Positions 22,844 to 33,460 are shown, numbered from the stretch's first letter. The stretch: 64,000 bases of DNA from Zasmidium citrigriseum (GCA_002786025.1 NHNW01000003.1:992001-1056000), one strand, 5' to 3'. Numbers and translations are program-made. The notes: generated from the sequence alone by a model not told the origin.

Positions 22844-24964
22844 TCATTCGTCGTAGGCCGCCACACCAGGCGTGCGAACTTTCTTCGCAGCCTTCTTGTT
22901 CGCCTTGTTGTGCTTCTTCGAGTTCAGTCGGACCTCAGAAGGATCTACACCCTTCTCCAGCGCAGTCATGGCCTTCAGTTTTCTACCCGTCAACTGCTTT
23001 CCCTGCTCGCTGTACTTGTGATGAAACGGTCGAATGACATTTCCATCGCCCTGACCCTGTGCAAAGAACGCCTTGTCCAAGGTGGCACCCTTCCTTCCCT
23101 GGGGCTGAGGCAGCGAAACAATATCAGATTCCGCATCCATCAGCGAAGGGTCTTCGCTTCCAGTAAGGGATGTGATGTCGGATGCTGCGAGCTGTGCACG
23201 ACGCTTTTGTGGCAGATGGGCAAGGTCGTATAGTTCACGATTGAAATGCTTGCCATCAATGGGAGGTGAAGTTGGTGGCGGGTGGCAATACAGGAGCTTT
23301 CCCTTCACGTAGTCCTTGAAAATGGTTCTCGCGGCTCGACTCTCGTCTGGCTGGCCCAGGCCTTGCGTCCAGAAGCCTCGAGCCCTGGCGAAGGAACGAA
23401 GCATTTCTTCTCCAGTCGGAACTCCAGTGCCGCCCTCTTCAAGTGGTCGGGTGATAATCTTCATGCCGTATATCGCTTCCAGGAAATGCTTGGGTATCCG
23501 CTGTGCAATAAGAGCTGCAGGCCCAGTGTATTCCCGCATTTGATCGATCGGAAGCACACCGGCACAGACAAGTTCTGCCTTGGTTGTCGCAAAGTTCGGA
23601 AAGACGAGACCAGGACAATCGCAGAGGATGACTCGAGGTGAAAGATGGATTGTCTGGAAGTGCTTTGTCTTTCCGGGGGTGGCAGAGACAGAGACCTTCT
23701 TCGCGCCAAGGAGGGCGTTGATGGTAGACGATTTACCGACGTTTGGATAGCCGACCAATCCGATTGAGGTCTTTCTTTGCGGGAAATCCGGGTCTGAAGA
23801 TGGAGGTGCTGCAGGCGAGTGCTCCAGGAAGAGTGCCTCGAGATCTTCGGTCGTCAGGATGCGAATCGACTCCTCGATGGACATCTGTGCTGGGTCAGAG
23901 TCTGGCACGGCATTCGGCTCCGGATCCACGCTCTCCTCATCTGCCCATTCCTCTTCATCTTCTTCTTCCTCTTGAATTTTCATCTTCTTGGCTTCCTTTG
24001 CGAGAACGTTCTCGTCTGCGTCGTCAATCTCCTCTTCGATGTCGCTTTCATGGATCTGATCATCGTCGTCTTCATCGTCCTCATCCTCATCCTCGTCATC
24101 TTCCGATTCGCCTTCATCTTGCAATTGGTCAAAAGCATTCTTGTGCTGGACTTCTTCCTCGCCATCCTCCCTCGCCTCATTCATTTCCCGCGCCAGTTCA
24201 GCCGAGAAGAACCTAAACGCAATCTTCCTCTCCAAGAAAAACTCGGCCCAAGTCCGCCTTTGCTCTGGAGTCATCATATCTGCCTTATTGACGAGCAGAA
24301 GGTTTCTCTTCTTTCCGCCGTCCAATTCTTTCACGTAGTGCTCCAAGTCTTCGCAGCGGTAAAGCAGCGGGTTCCTGGCATCCACAATCTGAACAACAAG
24401 ATCGGACCTTTCAACGACTCGCCACAACTGCCTCCAAACCTCCAGGTTTCGTTCGAAGGGTGTCATGAGCAAGTCATCGACCTCTTGCAACTCTGCCAGA
24501 CCTCGTCGCCACGACAAGAGCGACTCCTTCTCCCTCTCGTCTAACTCTCTCGGCGTTGTGTTCTCGTCCCACGGAGGTCGTCGCGGGACTGTGAGCCGCG
24601 CCCTCTTCGCATTCTGCTTCCTCACCACACCTCTCTCCTCCTCACGACTGAGAAGATATGGGTTCTTCTGATCTGTATGAATAATCTTGACGTTGTTCAT
24701 CTTTTCCGCCGTGAAATCTGTGCCCGCCAACTCCGCTGTTGCCAGAAACTCGTCCAGCGCGCCCTGTTCCGTGACACTGCGCATCTTGACCCAATCGGCC
24801 TCCTTCTTCTCGTTCGTAATGTACTCATTTCCGTGGGCGTCGGTACGCGTGATGGCCTTGTTGGACTGGTTCCCGCGGTGCATGTTCGACTTGCCCTTGC
24901 CGAAGCGGTCGTTCATGAGGCTGTTGCCCAGCCCCACGGCATTCTTGCTCTTCGGTAGCACCAT
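22844..24964 (-). CDS. LSG1: Large-subunit GTPase Lsg1, cytoplasmic 60S maturation
   Basis: Single exon, 706 aa from the ATG at 24964. The frame stays open 68 codons upstream, but MVLPKSKNAVGLGNSLMNDR is the expected family start. It is a circularly permuted GTPase: G4 NKAD at 226-229 precedes G1 GYPNVGKS at 405-412 and G3 DCPG at 449-452. A long Asp/Glu-rich insertion separates the halves. The C-terminus is basic (KKHNKANKKAAKKVR). In yeast, Lsg1 drives release of the export adaptor Nmd3 from cytoplasmic pre-60S particles. It is divergent with LTV1, 212 bp between ATGs. Confidence 0.95.
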   Translation of the reverse strand: MVLPKSKNAVGLGNSLMNDRFGKGKSNMHRGNQSNKAITRTDAHGNEYITNEKKEADWVKMRSVTEQGALDEFLATAELAGTDFTAEKMNNVKIIHTDQKNPYLLSREEERGVVRKQNAKRARLTVPRRPPWDENTTPRELDEREKESLLSWRRGLAELQEVDDLLMTPFERNLEVWRQLWRVVERSDLVVQIVDARNPLLYRCEDLEHYVKELDGGKKRNLLLVNKADMMTPEQRRTWAEFFLERKIAFRFFSAELAREMNEAREDGEEEVQHKNAFDQLQDEGESEDDEDEDEDDEDDDDQIHESDIEEEIDDADENVLAKEAKKMKIQEEEEDEEEWADEESVDPEPNAVPDSDPAQMSIEESIRILTTEDLEALFLEHSPAAPPSSDPDFPQRKTSIGLVGYPNVGKSSTINALLGAKKVSVSATPGKTKHFQTIHLSPRVILCDCPGLVFPNFATTKAELVCAGVLPIDQMREYTGPAALIAQRIPKHFLEAIYGMKIITRPLEEGGTGVPTGEEMLRSFARARGFWTQGLGQPDESRAARTIFKDYVKGKLLYCHPPPTSPPIDGKHFNRELYDLAHLPQKRRAQLAASDITSLTGSEDPSLMDAESDIVSLPQPQGRKGATLDKAFFAQGQGDGNVIRPFHHKYSEQGKQLTGRKLKAMTALEKGVDPSEVRLNSKKHNKANKKAAKKVRTPGVAAYDE

Positions 24965-25176
24965 TTTGGCGGCAGTGAGTGAATGTTGTGTGGGTGATGT
25001 CGCGGGCAAGAGGATTGTGTAAAGAGCCGCTTGGTAATGGGCCTTATCGATAAGGATGACGCACCGCCACCGAAATTTGGTGAGGGTCCGCGACGACACT
25101 TGATGGACTCGCGCCGAAACTTTGAACAAGAACTCTTTCTCTGTCTGCACAACACCCATCTTCGACATCGCCCAAT
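24965..25176. promoter_or_regulatory. Bidirectional promoter, LSG1 / LTV1
   Basis: 212 bp between outward-facing ATGs of a 60S and a 40S assembly factor, so a shared promoter is likely. It contains the 14-bp palindrome at 25042-25055 and an AAATTTGG stretch at 25073-25080. Co-regulation is inferred from layout. Confidence 0.6.
25042..25055. repeat. Perfect 14-bp palindrome with back-to-back GATA cores
   Basis: The sequence CCTTATCGATAAGG is its own reverse complement and carries one GATAAG per strand. It is near the middle of the LSG1/LTV1 promoter, 78 bp from the LSG1 ATG and 121 bp from the LTV1 ATG. GATAAG is the fungal GATA-factor core. Occupancy is inference. Confidence 0.5.
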
Positions 25177-26700
25177 ATGCCTCGCCGCAAATTCATCGAC
25201 AAGAAAAACGCCACACATTTCCAGCTCTTACATCGCGCCCAAAATGACCCGCTCATCCACGACGAAAATGCGCCGTCAATGGTCTTTGCCGAAGTCGAGA
25301 AGGCCCAGCCGCGACGCCCTCGAGATGATGACTACGCATATTCGAGTGCCGGGTCGGTGTATAGTGGCGCCTCGTATCGCAGCAAGAAGACGAAACAGCG
25401 CGGAGACCTCGAAGACGAGTTTGGAATGAACATCCGAAAGAACGAAGGAGAGGCAGCACAGCATGGTGTCTTCTACGACGATACCGAGTACGACTATATG
25501 CAGCATATGCGGGACTTAGGTACCGGCGAGGGTACTGTTACATGGGTAGAGGCGAAACAGCCCGATCAGGGGAAGGGGAAGCAAAAGCAGAGACTCGAGG
25601 ATGCTTTGAGGAATATGGATCTGGACGACACGAGGAGCGTAGGAGCGAGCAGTATGACAAGCAGCGTCGCGAGAAGCCTGCTACCAGAGGAGGTTCTGCC
25701 CAGCGAGTTCGTGCAGAAAAGATCGTACCAGAACCAGCAAGACGTCCCAGACGAGATTGCTGGCTTCCAACCAGACATGGACCCAAGATTACGAGAAGTA
25801 CTGGAGGCATTGGAAGATGAGGAGTATGTGGATGATGAGGAGGATATCTTCGCGGAGCTTACAGGAGACGGCTACGAGGTTGAGAGGGACGAATGGGAGA
25901 GACTGGGAGAGCAGCAAATGTTTGATGAGGATGACGAGGGGTGGGAGAGCGACGACACAATCAAAGCACCAGGATCACCGAAGCCGTCTCTTCTTCCGGA
26001 TCCAAACTTGCCATTGCCGGAAGGAGAAGATGCCAAACCACCTGAGGATCCTCAAGCTGTTCCTTCAGCAGATCCTACGGACGGTGCTTGGCTCGACGAG
26101 TTCAAGAAGTTCAAGTCGGCAGGAAAGGCAGATAAGGCAGACGGCCCCATCGCACCATCGACACTGGAGTCGTCTGCACTCTCGTCACTTGCCACAGGGC
26201 GTAGGAAGAAGCGAAAAGGTGCTAAGACCTCGACCACCAACTACTCAATGACCTCTTCATCTTTGGCTCGCACAGATCCACTTACGACACTGGATGAGCG
26301 ATTCGATAAGCTGGAAGCAGCCTACTCTCTCGAAGAGTTCCCAGAGGAAGAAGAGGACGAGTATCTGGCCGACAACGGATCAATGGCATCTGGCATGACC
26401 GGACTTTCCAAGGCATCCAAAGTATCCAAGTACTCCAACATGTCCGGTCTTAGCGGTATCAGCGGGGTCTCGAGCTACTCCAAGGCAACCGATTCCGAAG
26501 CGCCGCAGCTGGTGAGAAGCGACTTCGACGGGATCATGGACGACTTCCTTGGCAACTATAGTAAGACAGGCAAGGCAGGACGAAGAGTCAAGCGGGGTGG
26601 ACCGCAGACCGGCATGGCTCAGCTCGACGAGGTTCGAAAGGGTCTTGGCGAGGCAAGAGTCAGCAGCAGATACAAGACGGCCGCCAAGTCGAGTTCGTGA
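25177..26700 (+). CDS. LTV1: Ltv1, 40S ribosomal subunit assembly/export factor
   Basis: Single exon, 507 aa. The N-terminus PRRKFIDKKNATHFQLLHR followed by QNDPL is the Ltv1 signature. The middle is acidic and low-complexity (EDEEYVDDEEDIFAELTGDGY). The ERFDKLEAAYSLEEFPEEEEDEY-like block and the basic GRRVKRGGPQTGMAQLDEVRKG tail are as in the family. Ltv1 binds pre-40S particles near Rps3 and Rps20 and must be phosphorylated and released before head maturation. Paired head-to-head with LSG1. Confidence 0.93.
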   Translation: MPRRKFIDKKNATHFQLLHRAQNDPLIHDENAPSMVFAEVEKAQPRRPRDDDYAYSSAGSVYSGASYRSKKTKQRGDLEDEFGMNIRKNEGEAAQHGVFYDDTEYDYMQHMRDLGTGEGTVTWVEAKQPDQGKGKQKQRLEDALRNMDLDDTRSVGASSMTSSVARSLLPEEVLPSEFVQKRSYQNQQDVPDEIAGFQPDMDPRLREVLEALEDEEYVDDEEDIFAELTGDGYEVERDEWERLGEQQMFDEDDEGWESDDTIKAPGSPKPSLLPDPNLPLPEGEDAKPPEDPQAVPSADPTDGAWLDEFKKFKSAGKADKADGPIAPSTLESSALSSLATGRRKKRKGAKTSTTNYSMTSSSLARTDPLTTLDERFDKLEAAYSLEEFPEEEEDEYLADNGSMASGMTGLSKASKVSKYSNMSGLSGISGVSSYSKATDSEAPQLVRSDFDGIMDDFLGNYSKTGKAGRRVKRGGPQTGMAQLDEVRKGLGEARVSSRYKTAAKSSS

Positions 26701-27578
26701 TCGACATCTGGGGATTGGTGCAAGAATGGAGAAGTTTTGATACCCATGCAGCATTGAGAATGCATCTGTCGTTTCCCTCTCGAACGTGCACTCGCTTCCT
26801 CTAGGCATCAACAAACGATCTTATCCGGGCGAGCATTCGCCAGCACATTGAGGCAGCGTCACATTGAGTGCTGTTCCTCGTGGTCGTCAGCTTTGACCAC
26901 GATACTTGATTCTGGCATTGCAACTCTCACGTGATAGACCCCTTCGATGCAATATCCCTGGTCAAGTACGCCCAGGCAGGGACAGCCTTGCAGGACGTGG
27001 GACACGGACACGCACGCACTTCTCGCAACCGGCTCCTCAGCCCTTAGCCCTCCCTCGCTTGGCGCAATATCAAGCCCCGTCTCTGCACCACTCAAGTGTG
27101 TTGTTCACCTCACCAACAACCTCTGCTCGAGCAGCTCCTCCTTTGCCCAGCCTCATGAAACACTTCAAGCCCCCGTTTGATCGTCACGGAAAGTACATCA
27201 TGAGGCTTCTCTGCGTGGCTGTGTAGAGGTCTTGGGAGAGGGGCATTCAGGATGGACCGTGTAGTTCAGCTGGACAGGTTGGATGTGACTGGCAATCAGA
27301 GGTATGTATACACGTTGATGTTGGAGACTTCTAGACGAGAAGCCTCTGGATGGCTGTGAACCACTGCTTGGCTGCATCGATAAGACTTCTCGTCGACGAG
27401 TTTGCTGTTGCGAAACATGGCTTAGATGTGGGATCGTGATGAGGATTTCTCTTGGTATTTGAAAAGACACGGGTGGAAGAGGTATAAGTATGCCATTGAT
27501 GTTGTGGAGACATCAATCGCAGATCGCAAAGAGCAATCATTTTTGGCCTATCCACAGAAATCACTTTTTACCACAGTC
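26701..27578. other. Intergenic region, promoter of the first surface-protein gene
   Basis: 878 bp. CACGTG at 26928-26933 and a TATAAG-type element near 27483, about 95 bp before the next ATG. No gene is supported. Confidence 0.5.
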
Positions 27579-28505
27579 ATGAAGTTCTCTCAGCTTGTGC
27601 TGGGCCTATTGGCCACTTGTGGCATCGCCACGAGCATTCATGTGGGCCGGAGAGAAGACGGCCGTCTCGTTGCTCGCCAGCCTCCACCTCCTGATGGTGC
27701 TGCACCTCCGCCTCCAAGGCCAGATGATGATGACGATGGACGAGGTAGAGATGGAGGTATGCAACCGATATGAGTGTGACTTGCAGGGGAAGAATGCTCA
27801 CATCAATAGATGATCGACCCCCAAGACCAGATGACGATGACGATGGCCGTGGTAGAGACGGAGGTAAGTCATCCAACCAAGCATGTCTTGCAGACAAAAA
27901 GCGCTCACATCAACAGACGATCGGCCACCAAGACCAGAGGGCGACCGAGATGGAGATGGACCGGATGGACCAGATGCTGATGATGATCCAGGTAAGGTTA
28001 TCAAAGTCTTTCTCGAGAAAATACTCACGCAATAACAGACCCACGGCCAGGGGATGGCAATCCACCGCCTCCCCCAGCAGCGGGAGTGGCGGCAACTGCC
28101 AACGATGGCAATCGCCCGCCACCTCCTCATCTCGACGACGACAGAGACGGGGACGTCGATCGTGATGGCGATGGCGATGGTGATCCGCCACCTCCTCCGC
28201 ATCTCGACAGCGATAGGGACGGTGATATTGACGACAACAACAGCGGTGTCATCGGTACCACTGGAAACAACGGCCAATCCCCTCAGGCTGGGACTGCTGC
28301 CACAAATCCAAATAGCGGCTCGAACTCCAACACCGGGACTTCTTCTGGTTTTCAGCAAAACGATGTCGATGATCCAAACGACGGAGATGGACCCGACGGC
28401 GATGGGAATGGACCTGATGGCGTCCGCAATGCTGCTGGTTCGATCTCAGCTCCGGTGGCTCTTAGCTTTATTGGGCTGGTCGCGGCAGGACTCGCGGTCA
28501 TGTAG
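27579..28505 (+). CDS. Secreted Asp/Pro-rich repeat protein, probable GPI anchor
   Basis: Four exons: 27579-27756, 27810-27863, 27917-27991, 28039-28505; introns 53, 53 and 47 nt; 257 aa. A signal peptide (about 1-19, LVLGLLATCGIATS) leads into repeated RPPRPDDDDDGRGRDG-type units. Each of the first repeats is encoded by its own exon flanked by similar introns, all in phase 1. Later repeats PPPPHLD-x-DRDGD lie within exon 4. The C-terminus has small residues followed by a hydrophobic tail ending GLVAAGLAVM, as in GPI signals. Likely a wall or surface protein. An upstream acceptor CTTGCAG inside introns 1 and 2 offers alternative splicing. Function unknown. Confidence 0.8.
27757..28038 (+). 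repeat. Tandem exon-intron duplication
   Basis: Introns 1 (27757-27809) and 2 (27864-27916) are both 53 nt and share the blocks CTTGCAG and GCTCACATCAA before the acceptor. Intron 3 (27992-28038) is a more diverged relative with ACTCACGCAATAACAG. Exons 2 and 3 start with near-identical sequence (GATCG-x-CC-x-CCAAGACCAGA). The unit therefore duplicated as exon plus intron. Confidence 0.75.
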
Positions 28506-29718
28506 GTCGTTCGGCCTGAGAAGGAGAGAAGGCGAGGAGTTGAGACAAGGGGCAAGGAGAGGATGCGAGACTGCAAGTGGCGTGAGGTACGAGTTATGAT
28601 GCAACGGCCGAGCGACATGTGTTATGCCTTGAGTTCGGAGTCTGGTTGTCTTTCTGCGAGATGGCGAGTTCTTTCCGTACACTGAAATAGAACGAGAGTC
28701 CTTTTTCCGTCCAGTACATGAAGCCTGACCTGACCCTGAGGCACACATATTCTCCGACTTGGCGTACACCTCAACACGTGCGAAGTCTCAGAGATTTAGG
28801 TGAATGCTTTGCGAAAACTTGGCGTTGGAGTTCCGGTGCGGCCGAAGTGTGTTGTCGTGTGAGGAGAAGCTGCGGCCAGAACGAGGCTTCCCTGGCAAAG
28901 CTTGAGCCTGAAGTCTTGACCGCACTCTGTGAACAACTTCGACCTGCAGCAAAAACACTTGGAAGTGTGCAGCGGACGCGTATGTCTGCGGTTCAGCTTA
29001 CCTTACTCTGGGCCGGTTGAAGTGTGATGGGACAGCGCATCCGACTTGGCCGGCCATGCTGTGTTCTTCCACCTTTGCGAAGGATTAGATGGGAAGGCCT
29101 AAAGCGATCTTGCCCATTCCTTTCAAACTACGGAGTTTGAGGTATTGTGGTGGCGCTTCGTCGTCGTTTTTGCGGCTACTTCGCAATTGGCGAAAGCGAA
29201 GTATCCGGACTGACATATTGCAGGCAGCGACCCCTAGAGTATGACCCGAAGTTCGAATTCGCCGTACGACCAAGTTTCTTGCAACTCTTGAAACACTCGA
29301 CTACGCTGAGAATCGTCACTCCAGCTGCGGTCTCCGCGTCGTCTGACATGCACTTCGTGGCTCGAAGCACCGTGGCCAAGGGCAGTGGAGCCAGGGAAGC
29401 TGGGAGAGATCCGTCTTGGAAGCCGTCTTGCCTTCAGAAGAAGCATGCTTGCGTTGCAATGCGCGCTGCTCACAGCTGAAGTCGCATCCGACCAGTTCGG
29501 ACATGTCGTGGCTCGCCAACTTGGAACGGAGGGACGCTGCAGCATGTATAAGAGATATCTACCACGAGCTGTCAGCCCTTTGAGCAACCCAATTCTCCGT
29601 CCTCCATCTTGCAACCTGAACCACTGCTTCACGAGATCGTGCAAGGTACACACTTTCAGAGACTCTGGACAAACGTCTGCTGATACGTATTAGCGTTCTG
29701 TTGGTATCGGTCGTTACA
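28506..29718. other. Intergenic region
   Basis: 1.2 kb. A TATAAGA element at 29547-29553 is 166 bp before the next ATG. Short frames here have no domain or splice support. Confidence 0.5.
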
Positions 29719-30965
29719 ATGCACAACCTCAAGGTCGTCCTCGGCCTGCTGGCCACGGCCCTCGTTGCCGTCCGCTCCCAGGATACCGTCGATAGCAACG
29801 ATATCCCGAACGAGTGTCAAGCACAGTGCCAGAACGTGATCAACCAGTCCCAGAATTGCAACAACCAGTACAACAACGATAACAACGGCAACAACAACAA
29901 CAACAATAATAACAATAACAACAATGGTGAGTAGCTCAGGCCAGATGAGTTGCCTGCGCTGTGAAGCCAAACATCAGCATATGCAACACTCTCTTCCATC
30001 GTTATGCACTCACCGTGGCGAACTCCAGTATGACTGACTTCCCAATAGACAACAATGACAATGACAATGACAACAATCAGCAATACCGTGACTGCTTCTG
30101 CAATGCTCAGAACATGCAGACCGATCTTCCAAACTGCAACCAGTGCATCCAGAACTACCGAAACAACAACAACAACAATGGGTAAGTCTAAAGGGCAGAA
30201 GCCATATCGTTCCATGTCGGGGACGTTTACTGACCTTCTGCCCTTTCTGTGAGTAGCAATAACAACAACAATAATAACAACAACAACGGCAATACCAATT
30301 TCGACAACGGCGACAATGGTAAGAGGGAACCTTGATCGTGCCATACATTGATTAGCATGTACTAATTTCTTCCAGATGTGAACAACTGGGTCAATACTTG
30401 CGGTTTCCAGAACAATGTCAATCCGTCAGGCACAAACACCAATCCTTACAGCACCAGCTCTTATTACCCAGGCGCAAGCGGCAGCTGCTCTACGAGGTAC
30501 TACACCACGACCATCAACGGAATCAACAACGTAAGTAAAGTTTCGCTCTCGTCTTGAGCTTGCAGAATCGATCGCTGACTGCATCTTCCGTCAGAACAAC
30601 AACAATGGGGCCTACCCTACGACCACCAGCTCGGTGTACTGCAACAACAATATTGGCGGCGGCAACAACTTTGGGAGTCAGACGTCTTGGAGCACGACAA
30701 CGTACACATCGGTCTTCAACAACAACAATGTAAGGCTGGTCCCCGATCCTGGCGATGATAAGTACTCACCGTTCCATAGGGCAATCTCCAGACATCCACC
30801 TACACCTCGCTGGTTGGCACAGGTATCAATGGCCAGACAACCACCGTCCCGACCAATTACCAGACTTCGGTTACGCCTTTCAATGGCGGTGCCGGCGCCG
30901 CCCAGACTGCTCTGCCCTACGCTGGTGCCGGAGCTGCCTTCATGATCGCAGGCTTCTTCTTGTAG
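29719..30965 (+). CDS. Secreted Asn-rich surface protein, probable GPI anchor
   Basis: Six exons: 29719-29926, 30049-30181, 30257-30318, 30376-30530, 30595-30729, 30780-30965; introns 122, 75, 57, 64 and 50 nt; 292 aa. A signal peptide ends near VRSQ. A Cys cluster follows (CQAQCQNV..CNNQ), then poly-Asn, then YRDCFCNAQN..LPNCNQCIQNY, further Asn runs, and a Ser/Thr/Tyr-rich part. The tail (ALPYAGAGAAFMIAGFFL) is hydrophobic, as in GPI proteins. All five splice donors lie directly after AAC/AAT repeat codons. The paired CxxxC and CxC spacing suggests a small disulfide domain split by Asn expansion. I do not recognise the family. Confidence 0.8.
29857..29925 (+). repeat. AAC/AAT trinucleotide microsatellite (poly-Asn)
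   Basis: A run of AAC and AAT codons with few interruptions, encoding poly-Asn in exon 1 of the Asn-rich gene. Similar shorter runs recur at 30157-30180, 30257-30292 and 30595-30606. Length variation between strains is likely. Confidence 0.8.
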
Positions 30966-31967
30966 CAAGCGATCCAATCCGGCAAGGCTTCGAGATGGGA
31001 CTCGCCACTACTGCTCTCCAGCGACATGGACTTGGATGTGGAAGATCTAGAACTCCTTTGGGCCTCGGAAAGTTTTTGAGAATGTGATGACACGACAGCT
31101 GTTGCGGGATTGGTGTCTCGAGGGTGCCCTTGTGAAGGATGGGAGGGAGGGACTAATGTTCCTGAGCATGGTCAGAACATGTGGGTTTGAGATTTAGAGA
31201 TACCTTAATACATGGCAATCCACTCCTTAGACGGCACGCGCCTATGCTTCCTCTTCAGGTAAGATGTAAGGAAGATGTCGAGCGTGGCGGAGGTCTTGTC
31301 GCCGAGACAGGATCATGATGTCTCGGCATCGGCGAGGCACATTTGACCAAGTCCGCTAGGTCGACATCGATGGGTGGTGTGATGAATAACGAGACCATAG
31401 GGGGGAGGAATTGAAATCCCGATGTTGTCTGTCGAGAAGTCGTCAACGCTCGGGCCAAGACGCACATGACTCGAGTGAATGACCTCTTCGCCCAAACACA
31501 AAAGTTCGGCATATTCTCAAAAACACACCGATCTACCATTTTGACACTTGCGAACAAGTCCAATCAGATCAACAACATCTTCGATTAGCACAACCACGTT
31601 GCAGAGGCAAATGCGGCATAATGGTTCCCCATGGAGAAGTCGCTTGACTCGCTTGGCATGACCTGGAAACACGTGCCTGGGCAAAGCTAGGCCGAGGCGG
31701 CGGCTGTCTGCCATCACACCCTCGGTTACCAGCCAAACCATCGCGAGAGCTGCATCCACTGGGGAACGTTGGAGGCGGAGAAGTACCCCGACGATTAGTC
31801 GACAGTAAGAAGCTTGAACCTCACCTCGTTTGCCATTTCTCATCCATCTCCTCCTCTCCCTTCATTACTTATCTACCCCATTCCCCACCTTCCCCAGCTC
31901 GAAGACTGGAGACGACTCCAAGACTATATACCATTGACTGCATTGGACGAGGAAGAGCATAGCAACC
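30966..31967. other. Intergenic region, acyl-CoA dehydrogenase promoter
   Basis: 1.0 kb. A pyrimidine-rich tract (about 31840-31900) and a TATATA box (31925-31930) precede the ATG at 31968. No other gene is supported. Confidence 0.5.
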
Positions 31968-33460
31968 ATGTCTGTCCCATACAAGATCCAGGCCAGTGAG
32001 GACCTCCTCGTTGGCGGCAAGGCCGGAGGAAAGGCCAGTGATAAGATCCCAATGATTGCTCGCCCGTTTGTGTCAGACCGAGCGAAGAAGACACTTGATA
32101 TTGTGAGACAGCTCCACCAGATCCCAATCCATGACGGCTCTGACAACATATACTACAGATCGAGAAGTTCGTCGAAGAAGAATGTATCCCGGCCGATACC
32201 GTCTACGCACAGCAAATCGGCAATGGCGTCCAAGAACGATTCGCCGCCCACCCCGCCGTCGTCGAGGACTTGAAGAAGAGGGCGAAAGAGCTGGGACTAT
32301 GGAACATGTTCTTGCCAAAGAACCACTTCAAGGAGGGCGCTGGCTTCAGCAATTTGGAATACGGTCTGATGGCTGAATACCTGGGCAAGAGCGGCGTTGC
32401 ATCGGAAGCCTGCAACTGCGCAGCTCCAGACACTGGCAATATGGAGGTCCTGGCCAAGTACGGCACGCAGAAGCAAAAGGACCGATGGCTCACACCATTG
32501 CTCGAGGGCAAGATCCGCAGCGCCTTCCTCATGACCGAGCCTGACGTCGCCTCGTCGGACGCAACCAACATCGGCCTGACGATGCGCCGCGAGGGCAACG
32601 AATGGGTCCTGAACGGCCAGAAATGGTGGTCTTCGGGTGCCGGTGACATGCGCTGCGAGATCTACATCGTCATGGGCAAGTCGGACCCGCAGAACAGCAA
32701 CGTCTACCGCCAGCAATCCGTCGTGCTCGTCCCCCACAACACCCCCGGCATCACCATCCACCGCATGTTGTCCGTCTTCGGCTTCGACGATGCGCCCCAT
32801 GGCCACGGCCACATCACCTTCAACAACGTCCGTGTGCCCGCCGAGAACATTGTTCTGGGTGCTGGCCGCGGCTTCGAAGTTATCCAGGGCCGTCTCGGAC
32901 CAGGCCGTATCCACCACGCCATGCGCAGCATTGGTGCCGCCGAGCGAGCCCTGGAGTACACCATCGCCCGCCTGAACGACCCACAGAAGAAGCCCTTCGG
33001 CAAGCTCCTCTCCGAGCACGGCGTCATGCTCACCCGCGTGGCTGAAGCCCGCTGCGAAATCGACGCCGCCCGCTTGACAGTCTGCAACGCAGCCATCATG
33101 ATCGACACCAAGGACGCCAAATTCGCCCTCAAGGAAATCGCCGAGGCCAAGATCTTCGTACCAAAGGTACTGATGAAGGTCCTCGACGAGGCCATCCAGG
33201 CCTACGGTGGTGCCGGTGTCTCGCAGGAGACGCCTTTGGCCAAGATGTGGGCCAGTGGCCGGACGATGAGGATTGTCGATGGACCTGATGAGGTGCACTT
33301 GTTGCAGATGGGTCGTAATGAGAACAAGAGGGGTAAGTTCTGCTTGGAGAAGATTCAATGGCAGAAGGCGAAGGCGGCGGAGATGTGCAAGGCTTACGGC
33401 ATGGAGATGAGGGATGTGTTGCAGCTGGATAGGCAGCCTAGCAAGATGTCGAAGTTGTAA
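31968..33460 (+). CDS. Acyl-CoA dehydrogenase, ACAD10/11-like, with PTS1 signal
   Basis: Two exons (31968-32102, 32159-33460), 56-nt intron (GTGAGA, CTGAC branch, TACAG); 478 aa. Family landmarks: NMFLPKNHFKEGAGFSNLEY, the middle-domain FLMTEPDVASSDATNI and GQKWWSSGAGD, then GPGRIHHAMRSIGAAERAL and AYGGAGVSQETPLA in the C-terminal domain. The FAD enzyme makes trans-2-enoyl-CoA from acyl-CoA. The last residues are MSKL, so SKL is a perfect peroxisomal import signal. Many fungal dehydrogenases of this subgroup are peroxisomal or mitochondrial; here the sequence favours the peroxisome. Convergent with the MFS gene, 257 bp apart. Confidence 0.92.

Noticed and set aside
24965..25168. N-terminal extension of LSG1
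   Set aside because: It would overlap the promoter region to within 8 bp of the LTV1 ATG and precedes the canonical Lsg1 start.
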